A stretch of 64,000 nucleotides of DNA from Nitrospira sp. (GCA_024760545.1 CP060501.1:1773501-1837500); one strand, 5' to 3'. Shown: positions 47,743 through 57,297, counted from the first letter of the stretch. Notes: generated by a model not told the origin, from the sequence alone. Made by a program: numbers and translations.

Positions 47743-49353
47743 ATGACCGGCTTTCCTTGGTTGACAATATTGATCTTCCTCCCGTTGGCTGGAGCGATTG
47801 CCGTCTTCGCGGTGAAGGACACTGCTGTACGGCTCACCGCCTTGGCCATTACGCTCGCTGATCTCCTGATCTCGCTTCCTCTCTGGTGGCTGTTTGATGC
47901 CTCTTCCGGTCACATGCAGTTCGCGGAGTCGGCGGTATGGATCGCGTCTCTGTCGATTAACTACCGGCTCGGACTCGATGGCATCAGCCTTCCGCTGGTC
48001 CTCATGACGACGGTCCTGATGCCGCTCTGCGTCTTGATCTCTTGGCATGCCATCGAAATGAGGGTCCGAGGTTTCATGGCCATGCTCCTGATCATGGAAA
48101 GCGCCATGATCGGAGTATTCTCAGCTCTGGATTTCGTGCTGTTCTATGTGTTTTGGGAAGCGATGCTGATCCCCATGTACCTTTTGATCGGAATCTGGGG
48201 TGGGCCCAATCGTCTCTATGCCGCGATTAAATTTTTTCTCTATACCTTCGCCGGCAGCGTCTTGCTGCTGGTTGCAATCCTGGTCCTGTATTTCCAGGGC
48301 GGCCATACATTCGACATTCTTCAGTTGACCCAAGGCACCTATGGGCTGGCCCTTCAGATCTGGCTCTTTTTCGCCTTCTTTGCGGCATTTGCCGTGAAGG
48401 TTCCCATGTTTCCATTTCACACCTGGCTGCCCGACGCGCACGTGGAAGCTCCGACGGCCGGAAGCGTGCTGCTCGCCAGTGTGCTGCTCAAGATGGGAAC
48501 CTACGGGTTTGTACGTTTCAGCCTTCCCATGTTGCCGGATGCGTCACGGCTGTTCACTCCGCTGATGGTCGTGCTCTCGATCGTGGCGATCATCTACGGG
48601 GCCTATATGGCCCTGGCACAAACCGATCTCAAAAAGCTCATTGCCTATTCGAGCGTCAGCCATATGGGCTTCGTGACCCTTGGCCTCTTTGTGTTCAACC
48701 TTCAGGGGATCGAGGGCGCCGTCATGCAGATGGTGAACCACGGCATCACCACCGGGGGACTTTTTCTCTGCGTAGGCATGATTTACGAGCGCACGCACAG
48801 CCGACAGATCGCGGACAATATCGGCCTCACGAAGCCGATGCCTCGGTATGCCACATTCCTGGTCATTTTCGCGTTGTCTTCGTTGGGACTCCCCGGAACC
48901 AACAGTTTCGTCGGGGAGTTTTTGGTGCTCGTGGGGACGTTCCTCTGGAGCAAGATCGCGACGGCGTTCGCCTCATTAGGCATCATCCTGGCCGCTGCTT
49001 ATTTACTCTGGATGGTTCAACGTGTCGCCTTCGGAGTCCCCTCGCCTCATATGCTCCCGAAACTTCGCGACGTCAACCTGCGTGAGATGGTCACACTCGT
49101 GCCGCTTGTGGTCTTGATCTTCTTGATCGGGCTGTTCCCGAACCCCATACTGACCCGCATGCACACGAGTGTTGAGAAAGTCATCGCGCGCATTGCCCCC
49201 CCTCCTCAAGAGCGGGCTTCTGCCGCGGGGCGCCTTGAACCGGCTTCTCTTTCTCCCGAAGGGATCGGCTCAACGGCCGACACAACGCTTGTTCAGCGCA
49301 CGAATGATGCTGCATCTTTCACAAACCTCGCGGCGGAGGGACGACAGCCATGA
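47743..49353 (+). CDS. nuoM: NADH-quinone oxidoreductase subunit M
   Basis: About 536 residues from the ATG with GGGAT upstream; 16 further upstream residues in the same frame look unlike a NuoM N-terminus. Motifs: GLDGISLPLVLMTTVLMPLC, FYVFWEAMLIPMYLLIGIWGG (conserved Glu), FPFHTWLPDAHVEAPTAGSVLLA and ALAQTDLKKLIAYSSVSHMGF. A polar tail of about 50 residues extends beyond the last membrane segment. Only one NuoM copy is present, so this is the ordinary type and not the two-NuoM form known from Nitrospira. Confidence 0.97.
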   Translation: MTGFPWLTILIFLPLAGAIAVFAVKDTAVRLTALAITLADLLISLPLWWLFDASSGHMQFAESAVWIASLSINYRLGLDGISLPLVLMTTVLMPLCVLISWHAIEMRVRGFMAMLLIMESAMIGVFSALDFVLFYVFWEAMLIPMYLLIGIWGGPNRLYAAIKFFLYTFAGSVLLLVAILVLYFQGGHTFDILQLTQGTYGLALQIWLFFAFFAAFAVKVPMFPFHTWLPDAHVEAPTAGSVLLASVLLKMGTYGFVRFSLPMLPDASRLFTPLMVVLSIVAIIYGAYMALAQTDLKKLIAYSSVSHMGFVTLGLFVFNLQGIEGAVMQMVNHGITTGGLFLCVGMIYERTHSRQIADNIGLTKPMPRYATFLVIFALSSLGLPGTNSFVGEFLVLVGTFLWSKIATAFASLGIILAAAYLLWMVQRVAFGVPSPHMLPKLRDVNLREMVTLVPLVVLIFLIGLFPNPILTRMHTSVEKVIARIAPPPQERASAAGRLEPASLSPEGIGSTADTTLVQRTNDAASFTNLAAEGRQP

Positions 49354-50819
49354 CCTCCTTTTCCGCCGGCGATCTGCTCTTCATCCTGCCTGAATTGTTG
49401 GTTATCACCGCGGCGTGCGTCGTGCTGGTGCTCGACCCGGTCCTGCGCGCCTCCGACAAGGATGGCCTGGTCTGGCTGAGTTTGGGAACGCTCGCCATTT
49501 GCATGGGGTTGACGGCTTCCCAAATGAGCGTTTCGGCAACGATCTTCAGCGGACTCGTCGTGATCGACGCCTACGGAGCATTTTGGAAACTGCTCCTCTA
49601 CTTCGTCACCGGCCTGACGATTCTTCTTTCTTATTCGTACCTAAAGGAAGAACGGCTGTACTTCGGCGAATACTATGGCTTTATCCTGCTCGCCCTTACC
49701 GGGATGATGGTCATGGTGTCAGCAGCCGACTTATTGACGATGTACCTCGGCACCGAGCTCATGTCGCTCTCGTTGTACGTGATGGCGGGGCTCAAGCGAT
49801 CCGAGCCTCGGTCCCTCGAGGCTGCGGCGAAATACTTCGTGTTGGGTGCGTTTTCCTCCGGCATTCTCCTCTACGGCATTTCGCTCCTCTACGGGGCGAC
49901 CGGCAGCACGAGACTTCCAGAGATCGCTGCGGCCATCGCAGGCCGCGGCTTCGATGATCCGTTGCTGCTGTTCTCCACGATCTTGTTGGCGGTGGGATTC
50001 AGCTTTAAGTTGGCCGTCGTACCATTCCACATGTGGACACCCGACGTCTATCAGGGCGCTCCAACTTCCGTGACCGCTTTTATGGCGGTGGCTTCGAAGG
50101 CTGCAAGCTTCGGCGCGTTCCTCCGCGTGTTCGTGGAAGGCTTAGGGGGGCTCAAAGCCGACTGGTCCGCGATCTTCCTCTTGCTCTGTGTCGCCACGTT
50201 GGTGTTGGGCAACATCGTGGCGCTGGTACAAACGAACATCAAGCGGATGTTAGCCTATTCCAGCATTGCCCATGCAGGCTATGCGTTGATCGGCGTGGTG
50301 GCCGCGGGACGCGCAGGGAGCTCTTCCGGCATCGCGAGCGTCCTGTTATACCTTGCTCTGTACACGTTCATGACGTTCGGCGCATTCGCCATCGTGGCGA
50401 TGCTCCGTAAAGGCGGCGTCGAAGGAGAAGAGATCGAAGACTTCACCGGCCTGGCGAGACGCCACCCATTGGCTTCGCTGCTGATGTTGATCTTCATGGT
50501 TTCATTGGCGGGGCTTCCTCCGACTGCCGGATTTGTCGGAAAATTGTATGTCTTCATGTCGGCGGTGGAAGCCGGCATGACATGGCTGGCCGCCGTTGCA
50601 CTGATCTTTGCCGTCATTTCTGCCTATTACTACCTTCGGGTGGTGATGGTCATGTACATGCGCGAGCCGAGCGACAGTGCAGGCACCGTCCCTCAGTTGG
50701 TCATGTCACCGACCCTCTCCATCGTGCTGGTTTGCACGGTGGCTGGAGTAGTCATCTTCGGAATCTACCCCAACCCGCTCGTGAACCTCGCCATGCAGGC
50801 GGTGTTGACGCTAAAGTAA
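49350..50819 (+). CDS. nuoN: NADH-quinone oxidoreductase subunit N
   Basis: 489 residues, third antiporter-like channel. The start overlaps the nuoM stop (ATGA). Motifs: LGTELMSLSLYVMAGLKRSEPRSLEAAAKYFVLGAFSSGILLYG (conserved Glu), FHMWTPDVYQGAPTSVTAFMAVASKAA and NIKRMLAYSSIAHAGYALIG. Last gene of the nuo cluster. Confidence 0.97.
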   Translation: MTSFSAGDLLFILPELLVITAACVVLVLDPVLRASDKDGLVWLSLGTLAICMGLTASQMSVSATIFSGLVVIDAYGAFWKLLLYFVTGLTILLSYSYLKEERLYFGEYYGFILLALTGMMVMVSAADLLTMYLGTELMSLSLYVMAGLKRSEPRSLEAAAKYFVLGAFSSGILLYGISLLYGATGSTRLPEIAAAIAGRGFDDPLLLFSTILLAVGFSFKLAVVPFHMWTPDVYQGAPTSVTAFMAVASKAASFGAFLRVFVEGLGGLKADWSAIFLLLCVATLVLGNIVALVQTNIKRMLAYSSIAHAGYALIGVVAAGRAGSSSGIASVLLYLALYTFMTFGAFAIVAMLRKGGVEGEEIEDFTGLARRHPLASLLMLIFMVSLAGLPPTAGFVGKLYVFMSAVEAGMTWLAAVALIFAVISAYYYLRVVMVMYMREPSDSAGTVPQLVMSPTLSIVLVCTVAGVVIFGIYPNPLVNLAMQAVLTLK

Positions 50820-50855
50820 GACCACCGTGTTTTACCGATACGCATGCGGAGCGCT

Positions 50856-51704
50856 ATGAATGTTCTCCGCTTTCTGTTTGAGAGTTTGAAAGCATTCTTG
50901 CGCCAAGGCTGCCCCAGCCTGGCGGCGGCCCTGGCCTTTTTCTCATTGCTCTCGCTGTTTCCGCTCGTGTTTCTTCTCCTCTATGGAATCAGTTTCCTTG
51001 TGAGTCAGAATGTCATCGGTGAACAGTTCATGCTCAGCTTTCTCAAAGGATTTCTGCCGTCGCTGGGCGAGCGGCTGGCTGTAGAGCTCCATCGCATCAG
51101 CGCATTGGAGAGCGTGCGGTGGCTTGTGTTCCTATCGTTCTTCTGGTTTGGAGGGCTTGTGTTTTACGAGCTCGACTACGCGCTCAACGTGGTGTTTGAG
51201 AGTACGCAAAAGCGGCATCCGCTGATTTCCACGGCGATTTCCATCGCCCTCCTGGGATCTACCGGACTTCTGCTGGTCATTTCCTATGTGGCCACACAAA
51301 CCATCACCTTTTTGACCGCCTACGCGCCTCGGATCTGGCGTCTCGATCTTGTCGCACTCGCTGCACATGACTTTCACCTGTCTTATACGTTGCCCTTTGC
51401 CCTCGCATTCCTGACGGTCAGCCTGTTGTACCGTCTTGTGCCTCGTCGCCGCCCTCGGTGGCGTCACGCCATGGCCGGCGCGCTGATTTTCGGCCTGCTC
51501 TGGGTCTCGGCAAAATTGGTGTTCGTCAGCTATAGCGACTACGCCACGGTCTACGCGCGACTCTACGGATCGTTGCTGGAAGTCGTGCTCTTACTCCTCT
51601 GGGTGTACTATTCGGCCGGCCTTTTACTGTTCGGTGGAATCATCGCCCACAAATTGCAACAACTTGCCCGCATCTCGCCTGCGATACCGGTCGAGCACAC
51701 CTAG
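50856..51704 (+). CDS. YihY/BrkB-family inner-membrane protein
   Basis: 282 residues from the ATG with GGAG five bases upstream; an ATG 12 bases earlier is possible. Six membrane segments. Family stretches: PSLAAALAFFSLLSLFPLVFLLL near the N-terminus, FFWFGGLVFYELDYALNVVFE, PRRRPRWRHAMAGALIFGLLWVSAKLVF and YGSLLEVVLLLLWVYYSAGLLLFGGIIAHKL. The family (once mislabelled RNase BN) has no firm function; some members are envelope permeases. It follows nuoN by 36 bp. Confidence 0.9.
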   Translation: MNVLRFLFESLKAFLRQGCPSLAAALAFFSLLSLFPLVFLLLYGISFLVSQNVIGEQFMLSFLKGFLPSLGERLAVELHRISALESVRWLVFLSFFWFGGLVFYELDYALNVVFESTQKRHPLISTAISIALLGSTGLLLVISYVATQTITFLTAYAPRIWRLDLVALAAHDFHLSYTLPFALAFLTVSLLYRLVPRRRPRWRHAMAGALIFGLLWVSAKLVFVSYSDYATVYARLYGSLLEVVLLLLWVYYSAGLLLFGGIIAHKLQQLARISPAIPVEHT

Positions 51705-51860
51705 ACCAGTCATCCCCGACACGCTCCCTCCAGGTCGCTGACATGCATTTTTTATCTGTAGCCAAGGTTCCTCGCCAGTCCTTGCAACTTCCGGCCTTTT
51801 TCTGGCGAGGCGCTCGCTTCCTCGATAAAATGGCTTCCGGCAAGGCTTGGAGCCAATTGC

Positions 51861-53216
51861 ATGGTCGAAGAATACGGCAAAGAACTCATGATGCTCGGGG
51901 GGACGATCGCGGGATTTCTCGCCGCGCTCCTGACCGTTATGGAAAAGCTGCTGGACATTCAGCAGCGCGTCCATTCCAAGAAAGAACGGAAATCGTCGAC
52001 TCAAACAGAGCGCCCGGCTGCGGACCCCGCGCCGAGTGTCAACTTCTTCTCCTCGAAGCCGTTGCGCGGGTCGTCTTACCTGCTGTTGTATGAAATCGGC
52101 GTCATTGTTGCGGCAGGGGTGCTACTCAACTATGTCGGCCTGACGCTCAGCCGGCATCTAGAGAGCATCCTGTTTCTCGACATGACAGGTACCGCACTCG
52201 TGGCAATCTTACTCGGTCCATGGTGGGGGGCTATCGCCGCATTGCTCTCAAACTCGGTCGTGAATTGGCTGCTCTACCCCGAAGCGGGAGCAGATGTCAT
52301 CATCTTCCCCTGGTCCTTGGTCAACATGACAGGAGCCTTGTTTTGGGGAATGTTGGCGCGGCAACCGAGCTTTTTACAGTATGTACGTACCGGCAAGAGT
52401 TCCGGGGTGGCTCATACGTGGTTTTTGCTCAGTTTCGGTGTGGCGGGTGCTGTCGTCATGAGTGTACCCGGCACCTTCGTGCAATCGGCGCTTCATGAAC
52501 ATGCCATCTTTGCGTTGAATCCTGAAGTCGCCGAATCGCTCAGCATCCGGGTCTCGCACTGGGAGGCTGTCGTCCAGTCATACCTCGAGTCGGCATTCGG
52601 AGTGAGTTGGAGTGAAAGCATCAGCTGGTACGTGGTCAACTGGTTTCAAAACTGCGTGCGGTACATACCCGATAAAACAATGAGTGCGGCCATTGCGCTG
52701 GTCATTCTGAAATATGGATATCCGTTGTTCGAACGAGAACTGATCCACGGTGGTCCGGAGGGAGAACGCCCCGAAGATGAGCGAATCCTTCCACTCGTGC
52801 TCGGACTGATCTATGCCCCCTCTTATGCATCCCTCATCAGCCAAGAAGACTACACCGGCCATCTCTTCTGGCCTCTATGGTCCATACCCTGGTTGTTCAT
52901 TCTGTATGGCTACTTTAGAATCCGGTATTGGGGATCGCCGGACGAGTCGCTCCGCTCCGCTCGTATACTACGAGCCGAGCGGTATGCGCGAGCGCTCAAA
53001 CAGGTCGGGAAAGAACCATCCTACGAATTCTGTCGTCGGCTGACTTTCGCAACACTGATTGCGAGTCTGATTTTCGCGCTCTGCTTGCCGATTCTCTTGA
53101 TGGATTTTTATCGCGTCACGTTCAAGTTCTTTTGCGTCGTCTACGGGTTTCTGCTCGTCGTCCACCTTATTCGTGTCGCCATCGCGCAGAATATCTCCGT
53201 GGCGCGGGCCGACTGA
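51861..53216 (+). CDS. polytopic membrane protein with ECF-transporter S-component-like segment
   Basis: 451 residues. A possible N-terminal helix (about 10-28), a charged linker (about 35-65), then about 8-9 membrane segments. Residues near 105-135 (ILFLDMTGTALVAILLGPWWGAIAALLSNSVVNWLL) resemble the S-component (substrate-binding) core of ECF vitamin transporters, where the ALLGPWxGAxxG region is typical. No ecfA or ecfT genes lie nearby, and a soluble insert (about 205-290) and a cytoplasmic stretch (about 365-400) are unusual. GGAG precedes the ATG. Function unknown; a transport or sensing role is an inference. Confidence 0.7.
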   Translation: MVEEYGKELMMLGGTIAGFLAALLTVMEKLLDIQQRVHSKKERKSSTQTERPAADPAPSVNFFSSKPLRGSSYLLLYEIGVIVAAGVLLNYVGLTLSRHLESILFLDMTGTALVAILLGPWWGAIAALLSNSVVNWLLYPEAGADVIIFPWSLVNMTGALFWGMLARQPSFLQYVRTGKSSGVAHTWFLLSFGVAGAVVMSVPGTFVQSALHEHAIFALNPEVAESLSIRVSHWEAVVQSYLESAFGVSWSESISWYVVNWFQNCVRYIPDKTMSAAIALVILKYGYPLFERELIHGGPEGERPEDERILPLVLGLIYAPSYASLISQEDYTGHLFWPLWSIPWLFILYGYFRIRYWGSPDESLRSARILRAERYARALKQVGKEPSYEFCRRLTFATLIASLIFALCLPILLMDFYRVTFKFFCVVYGFLLVVHLIRVAIAQNISVARAD

Positions 53217-53251
53217 TCGAGCCCTTCTCGAATCGCCGATTGAACGTGATC

Positions 53252-54415
53252 TCACCTGCGGCCGGAGGACCCTCTCAGTTGCAGAAAATGCACGATGGCC
53301 GAATGGGTCACGAGCCCGACGATCTCTCCATCGTGCATGACGATCAGCCGATCCCACCCCTCGCGAGCCATCCGTTCCAGAGCCTGAATCACGGACGCAT
53401 CCGGTTCGATCACGAAGGATTGCGTCAGAGGGCTCATCACCTGGTCGACTCGACGCCAGGTCCAGAGTGCGGGCTGAACGGTCTGAATTTCCGACACACT
53501 GATCAGCCCTACAAGCCGCCCGTCCTCCAACACCGGAAAGCCTCCATAGCCGTAGGGCTGGAAATACAGGTTCACCGCCTCCTCAAGCGTACAATGTGAA
53601 GGAATTGCGGTGACCGCTGTCACCATTAGGTCACGGATCGGGATTGAGGCCAATGACTCCCGCGTTGCGGCTTGGCGGCGGCTCGCCAATGCGGCGGCGA
53701 AGAGAAACATGCCGATGAGGAGGACCCATCCTCCGTTCGATAGCATCGAAGAAGGCAATTCTCCGCTCACTGCCCCGTAAAGGACCCCTAGGCCCAACAA
53801 TCCAAGCATGATTCCAAACGCGAGCCCGATCACCGCCGCCTGTTTCGTGGCCCGATAGAAATCTTTTCCCCACGCCCAAAGGCCTGCCCGCAACACGCGT
53901 CCGCCATCTAGCGGAAACCCGGGAATGAGGTTGAAGAGCCCGAGTTGCATATTGACCATACCCAGCAAGGCGCCGAGCATGATCAACCCCTGTAAGCCGT
54001 GCTGCCGTTGGATAGCCTCCGCCAGCACGACAAGCACAAAACAGGTGCCACCGATCACAAAACTTACGGCGGGTCCGGCTAGCGCGATTAAGAACTCAGC
54101 CCGCGGCGTAGGGGCTTCTTTCCGCATGTGAGCCACGCCCCCGAAAATGAACAGCGTGATTTGCTCGATCGGAATGCGATAGTACAACGCCACGTAGGAA
54201 TGGCCCAGCTCGTGTAACAGCACGGAGAGAAACAAGAGAACCGCGGCCACGGCACCCATCGCCCAGTAGCGCTCTGGAGGGAGACCGGGCAGACTTTCCG
54301 GCAGATATCCAGTCGACAGAGACCAGGTCACCAGGAGAAAGACCAGGAACCATGATGCATGGACGCGGATGGGAATTCCCAATGCGCGCCCGATCTCCCA
54401 GGACGGCAGATGCAT
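53252..54415 (-). CDS. site-2 protease family (M50) with C-terminal CBS pair
   Basis: About 387 residues from the ATG at 54415 (GTG codons upstream are alternatives). Intramembrane metalloprotease: zinc motif HELGH at 68-72 and the second ligand region NLIPGFPLDGGRVLRA (about 160-175), with six membrane segments. Two CBS domains at about 260-380 (IPIRDLMVTAVTAIPSHCTLEEAVNLYFQ, QVMSPLTQSFVIEPDASVIQALERMAREGWDRLIV) probably sense adenylate nucleotides. It resembles SpoIVFB-like proteases; the substrate is unknown. It diverges from the deacetylase gene. Confidence 0.93.
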   Translation of the reverse strand: MHLPSWEIGRALGIPIRVHASWFLVFLLVTWSLSTGYLPESLPGLPPERYWAMGAVAAVLLFLSVLLHELGHSYVALYYRIPIEQITLFIFGGVAHMRKEAPTPRAEFLIALAGPAVSFVIGGTCFVLVVLAEAIQRQHGLQGLIMLGALLGMVNMQLGLFNLIPGFPLDGGRVLRAGLWAWGKDFYRATKQAAVIGLAFGIMLGLLGLGVLYGAVSGELPSSMLSNGGWVLLIGMFLFAAALASRRQAATRESLASIPIRDLMVTAVTAIPSHCTLEEAVNLYFQPYGYGGFPVLEDGRLVGLISVSEIQTVQPALWTWRRVDQVMSPLTQSFVIEPDASVIQALERMAREGWDRLIVMHDGEIVGLVTHSAIVHFLQLRGSSGRR

Positions 54416-54485
54416 AGACACCACCGTAACAGCTGAATGCGCATAGGGTCAAATTCTTCCGCATCAGTTCAGGTATACTACCTTC

Positions 54486-55202
54486 ATGCAGCGACCATTT
54501 GGCCGATTCGTGTGGCTTGTCGTCCTGTCGGCAGGGATCTTGGGGCTTGTGCCTCCGGCAGAAAGTGTTGCCCAAGTCATCAAGTCCGGTCCGCCTCGCT
54601 GCCCGGGGGTGGCACTGACGTTCGATCTCTGCCCAGTGCGAAAAGGGCCGGGCTACGATCAGCCTTTGATCGACTTTCTGGTCACGCACCGTATCCCCGC
54701 GACCTTCTTCATGTCGGGCAAGTGGATGGCCAGACATGAGGCGGAAGTGGATCATTTGCTGGGCATGGACTTTTTCGAAGTCGGGACGCACGGGGAAGTA
54801 CACGCCCATCTTCCCATGCACGATGCGGACGAACAGCGGATGGAGATACTCGGCCCAGTCAAAGCGCTGCGCGAGCACTATGCGCATGATGCGACGTTGT
54901 TCCGGCCACCGTATGGAGAGTACAACGATGTGACCGTTGCCGTGGTGAACATGCTCGGCCTGCGATTCATCCAATGGAACATCGAATCAGGCGATCCGGA
55001 CCCCACGCTCACAGCGGAGCAGATTCTCAACAGAGTCGCCACACGTGCCAAGCCCGGCAGTATCGTCGTCTTTCATGCGAACGGGAAGGGCAAGCAAACC
55101 CGTCAGGTCATCGAGCAGCTGACAACGGACATTCTTCCCAGGAAGGGGCTCCACCCGATGACCGTCAGCGAGTTGTTGAATTGTACGTCTTCGACTCCAT
55201 GA
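54486..55202 (+). CDS. polysaccharide deacetylase (NodB/CE4 family), secreted
   Basis: 238 residues with a signal peptide (about 1-29). NodB motif 1 reads TFDLCP instead of TFDDGP: the first Asp (Asp47) is kept but the second, a metal ligand, is Leu. Motif 2 has His102 and His106 (THGEVHAHLP). Motif 3 is RPPYGEYN, motif 4 WNIESGDPD and motif 5 VVFHANGKGK. TFDxC variants form a known subgroup. Substrate may be peptidoglycan or an exopolysaccharide. It is coupled to the next gene through ATGA. Confidence 0.88.
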   Translation: MQRPFGRFVWLVVLSAGILGLVPPAESVAQVIKSGPPRCPGVALTFDLCPVRKGPGYDQPLIDFLVTHRIPATFFMSGKWMARHEAEVDHLLGMDFFEVGTHGEVHAHLPMHDADEQRMEILGPVKALREHYAHDATLFRPPYGEYNDVTVAVVNMLGLRFIQWNIESGDPDPTLTAEQILNRVATRAKPGSIVVFHANGKGKQTRQVIEQLTTDILPRKGLHPMTVSELLNCTSSTP

Positions 55203-55684
55203 CAACACAGACGATCAGAGCGATGAATTCGGGCGATCGGGAAGCGGTGGTCCGACTGCTGGAAGAATCCGATCCCTGGAAGACACTCGGCTACACAAAG
55301 GACGATTGGAACCGCATCTTTTGTCCCATCCCTCAAGGTCGTGATTGTTATGTGGTCGACCTCGAAGGGCGCGTGGCGGGCATCGCCATCGTGAAGCAGA
55401 AATTTTTGCTGGGCGACTATCTCGAGCTTTTGGGTGTGGCGGGGTGGGCCCGCCACAGGGGCATCGGCGGCCAGCTCCTAAGCCACATTGAACAGCTCGT
55501 CTTCGAACGAACCAAGAATCTCTTTGCCTGTGTATCGGATTTCAACGAACCAGCGAGGGTCTTTTACAAGAAACATGGCTATCAAGAGATCGGTCCCATG
55601 CCCAACTTCCTGATTCCGGGCAGCGCCGAAATGCTGCTACGCAAGACGGCAGGACCGGACAGGACCGGCAGAGCAGATAGCTGA
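55199..55684 (+). CDS. GNAT-family N-acetyltransferase
   Basis: 161 residues starting MTTQTIRAMNSGDREAVV. The acetyl-CoA loop is ELLGVAGWARHRGIGGQLLSHIE (about 81-103), and FNEPARVFYKKHGYQEIG is typical for the C-terminal half. The substrate is unknown. It overlaps the deacetylase gene by four bases, so the two are probably made together; a joint role in acetylation balance is conceivable but unproven. Confidence 0.85.
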   Translation: MTTQTIRAMNSGDREAVVRLLEESDPWKTLGYTKDDWNRIFCPIPQGRDCYVVDLEGRVAGIAIVKQKFLLGDYLELLGVAGWARHRGIGGQLLSHIEQLVFERTKNLFACVSDFNEPARVFYKKHGYQEIGPMPNFLIPGSAEMLLRKTAGPDRTGRADS

Positions 55685-55765
55685 TAGCATATGGCAGAGG
55701 AAGACGCCGCGCGTTCATACCGACTCTTGCTCTCAGCCATAGACGATCTGCTATAACCTCTTCTT

Positions 55766-56164
55766 ATGAAGGTCAAAAAGCTGCTCCATACGAGAATGCG
55801 AGTCAGCGATCTGGACGAGACCATTCGATTCTACACCACCGTGCTGGGTCTTGAGGTCGTCGAGCGGAAGACCTCTCCCCGCGGATCACATCTGGCGTTC
55901 TTAAAAGTGCCCAACAGCGAGGAGCTGATCGAACTGACCAGCTTTCCCCCGAGCGGGCCCGTGAAGGTCCAGGAAGATCTTGTCCATCTGGCCTTCCAAG
56001 TTGAAAGCCTCGACGACACGATCGCATCCCTCAATGCGCAGGGGATCAAGATTACCGATGGTCCGACCAGAACGTCCTCGGGGAGTCGATTTATCTTTCT
56101 CGATGCGCCCGACGGCTACGAGATCGAGCTGATCGAACGGCCGACCGGCGTCAAGATCGTCTGA
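55766..56164 (+). CDS. VOC-family metalloprotein, glyoxalase I-like
   Basis: 132 residues. Candidate metal ligands fit glyoxalase I: His8 (LLHTRMRVSDL), Glu in EELIELT, His in DLVHLAFQV and Glu in YEIELIE. The pattern DETIRFYTTVLGLEVV is the VOC N-terminal half. It could detoxify methylglyoxal adducts or be another VOC enzyme. A promoter-like region precedes it; it stands alone. Confidence 0.87.
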   Translation: MKVKKLLHTRMRVSDLDETIRFYTTVLGLEVVERKTSPRGSHLAFLKVPNSEELIELTSFPPSGPVKVQEDLVHLAFQVESLDDTIASLNAQGIKITDGPTRTSSGSRFIFLDAPDGYEIELIERPTGVKIV

Positions 56165-56298
56165 TTTCGTGAATCATCGCTCGTGACAATGGCCGGGCTG
56201 AGTTGTCATCGGGCCTTCTTCACCCCATTGACGATCCCGGGACACTCACAGTATTGTTCCCCGCTTCACGCACCACCCGATACCGAAGGAGCCTTGGG

Positions 56299-57168
56299 AT
56301 GAAGAATGCCTTTTTCCGCGGTCATGGGCTTGGCAATGACTATCTCGTGATGGATCCTCGCGAGCTGACGTTCAAACTTTCTCCCAAAAACATCACATCG
56401 GTCTGCGACCGCAACTGGGGGGTGGGCAGCGACGGCATTTTGGCGCTGGTGTCATCAAAGAAGGCCGATTTCGGCCTGCGGATCTTCAACCCGGACGGCA
56501 GCGAGGCGGAAAAGTCAGGGAACGGCCTGCGGATCTTTGCCCGCTATCTCCACGCCACCGGCAAGACCAAGAAGAAGCATTTCACCGTGGAGACAAAAGG
56601 CGGGGTGGTCACCATTGACCTTCATGTGGACCGGCATAAGGACGCCAGTGCTGTGACCGTCGAGATGGGAATAGCCACGTTCAAGCCCAACACCCTCCCC
56701 TGCTCGCTCGATGTACCCGAATTGATTCAGCAGCCGATCGAGGCAGCAGGACATTCGTTGGTCTTTACCGGCGTCAGTGTGGGCAATCCCCATTGCGTGG
56801 TCTTTAAACCGGCGGGTGCTTCCTGGTCGCGGGAAGAACTGTTGACGCTCGGCCCGGCCTTGGAGAATCATGCCCTGTTCCCCAAGCGGATCAATGTGCA
56901 ATTGGCCGTCCCGACCGGGTCCAAAGAAATCTTCATCCTCATTTGGGAGAGAGGCGCCGGAGAGACACAGGCCTCCGGCTCGTCGTCCTGCGCGGCAGCC
57001 AGTGCGGCGGTTCGCCTCGGATTGGTCAAGAGTCCCGTCACCGTGAAGATGCCGGGCGGCGTGCTGAATATCGATGTGGCTCCCGATTTTAGCTTGACCA
57101 TGAAAGGGCCGGTGGCCGAAGTCGCCCGAGGCTCTCTCAGCCCTTCGTTTGTGCGATCACTGAGATAG
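56299..57168 (+). CDS. dapF: diaminopimelate epimerase-like protein lacking both catalytic cysteines
   Basis: 289 residues from an ATG with AAGGAG eight bases upstream; a longer reading from 56203 is unlikely. DapF folds into two mirrored halves, and two Cys (73 and 217 in the Haemophilus enzyme) act as acid and base. Here the first site reads EKSGNG, with Ser exactly at residue 73, and the second reads GETQASGSSSCAA, with Ser226 where Cys is expected (Cys231 lies five residues on). NPDGSEA, GVSVGNPHCV and ERGAGET are kept. Either the enzyme uses Ser or it does another reaction. It lies before uvrC. Confidence 0.85.
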   Translation: MKNAFFRGHGLGNDYLVMDPRELTFKLSPKNITSVCDRNWGVGSDGILALVSSKKADFGLRIFNPDGSEAEKSGNGLRIFARYLHATGKTKKKHFTVETKGGVVTIDLHVDRHKDASAVTVEMGIATFKPNTLPCSLDVPELIQQPIEAAGHSLVFTGVSVGNPHCVVFKPAGASWSREELLTLGPALENHALFPKRINVQLAVPTGSKEIFILIWERGAGETQASGSSSCAAASAAVRLGLVKSPVTVKMPGGVLNIDVAPDFSLTMKGPVAEVARGSLSPSFVRSLR

Positions 57169-57297
57169 AGCCGCGATCAGTCTCTGTTCACTGGCCGGGA
57201 TTGTCGTTGCCCGGTTGCTCCCCTCACCCCCGCACCGTAGAATGTCAAGGCCTTCGGTTGGTCACGCTCTGGCTGATGGCTGAAAACTGACGGCTTT

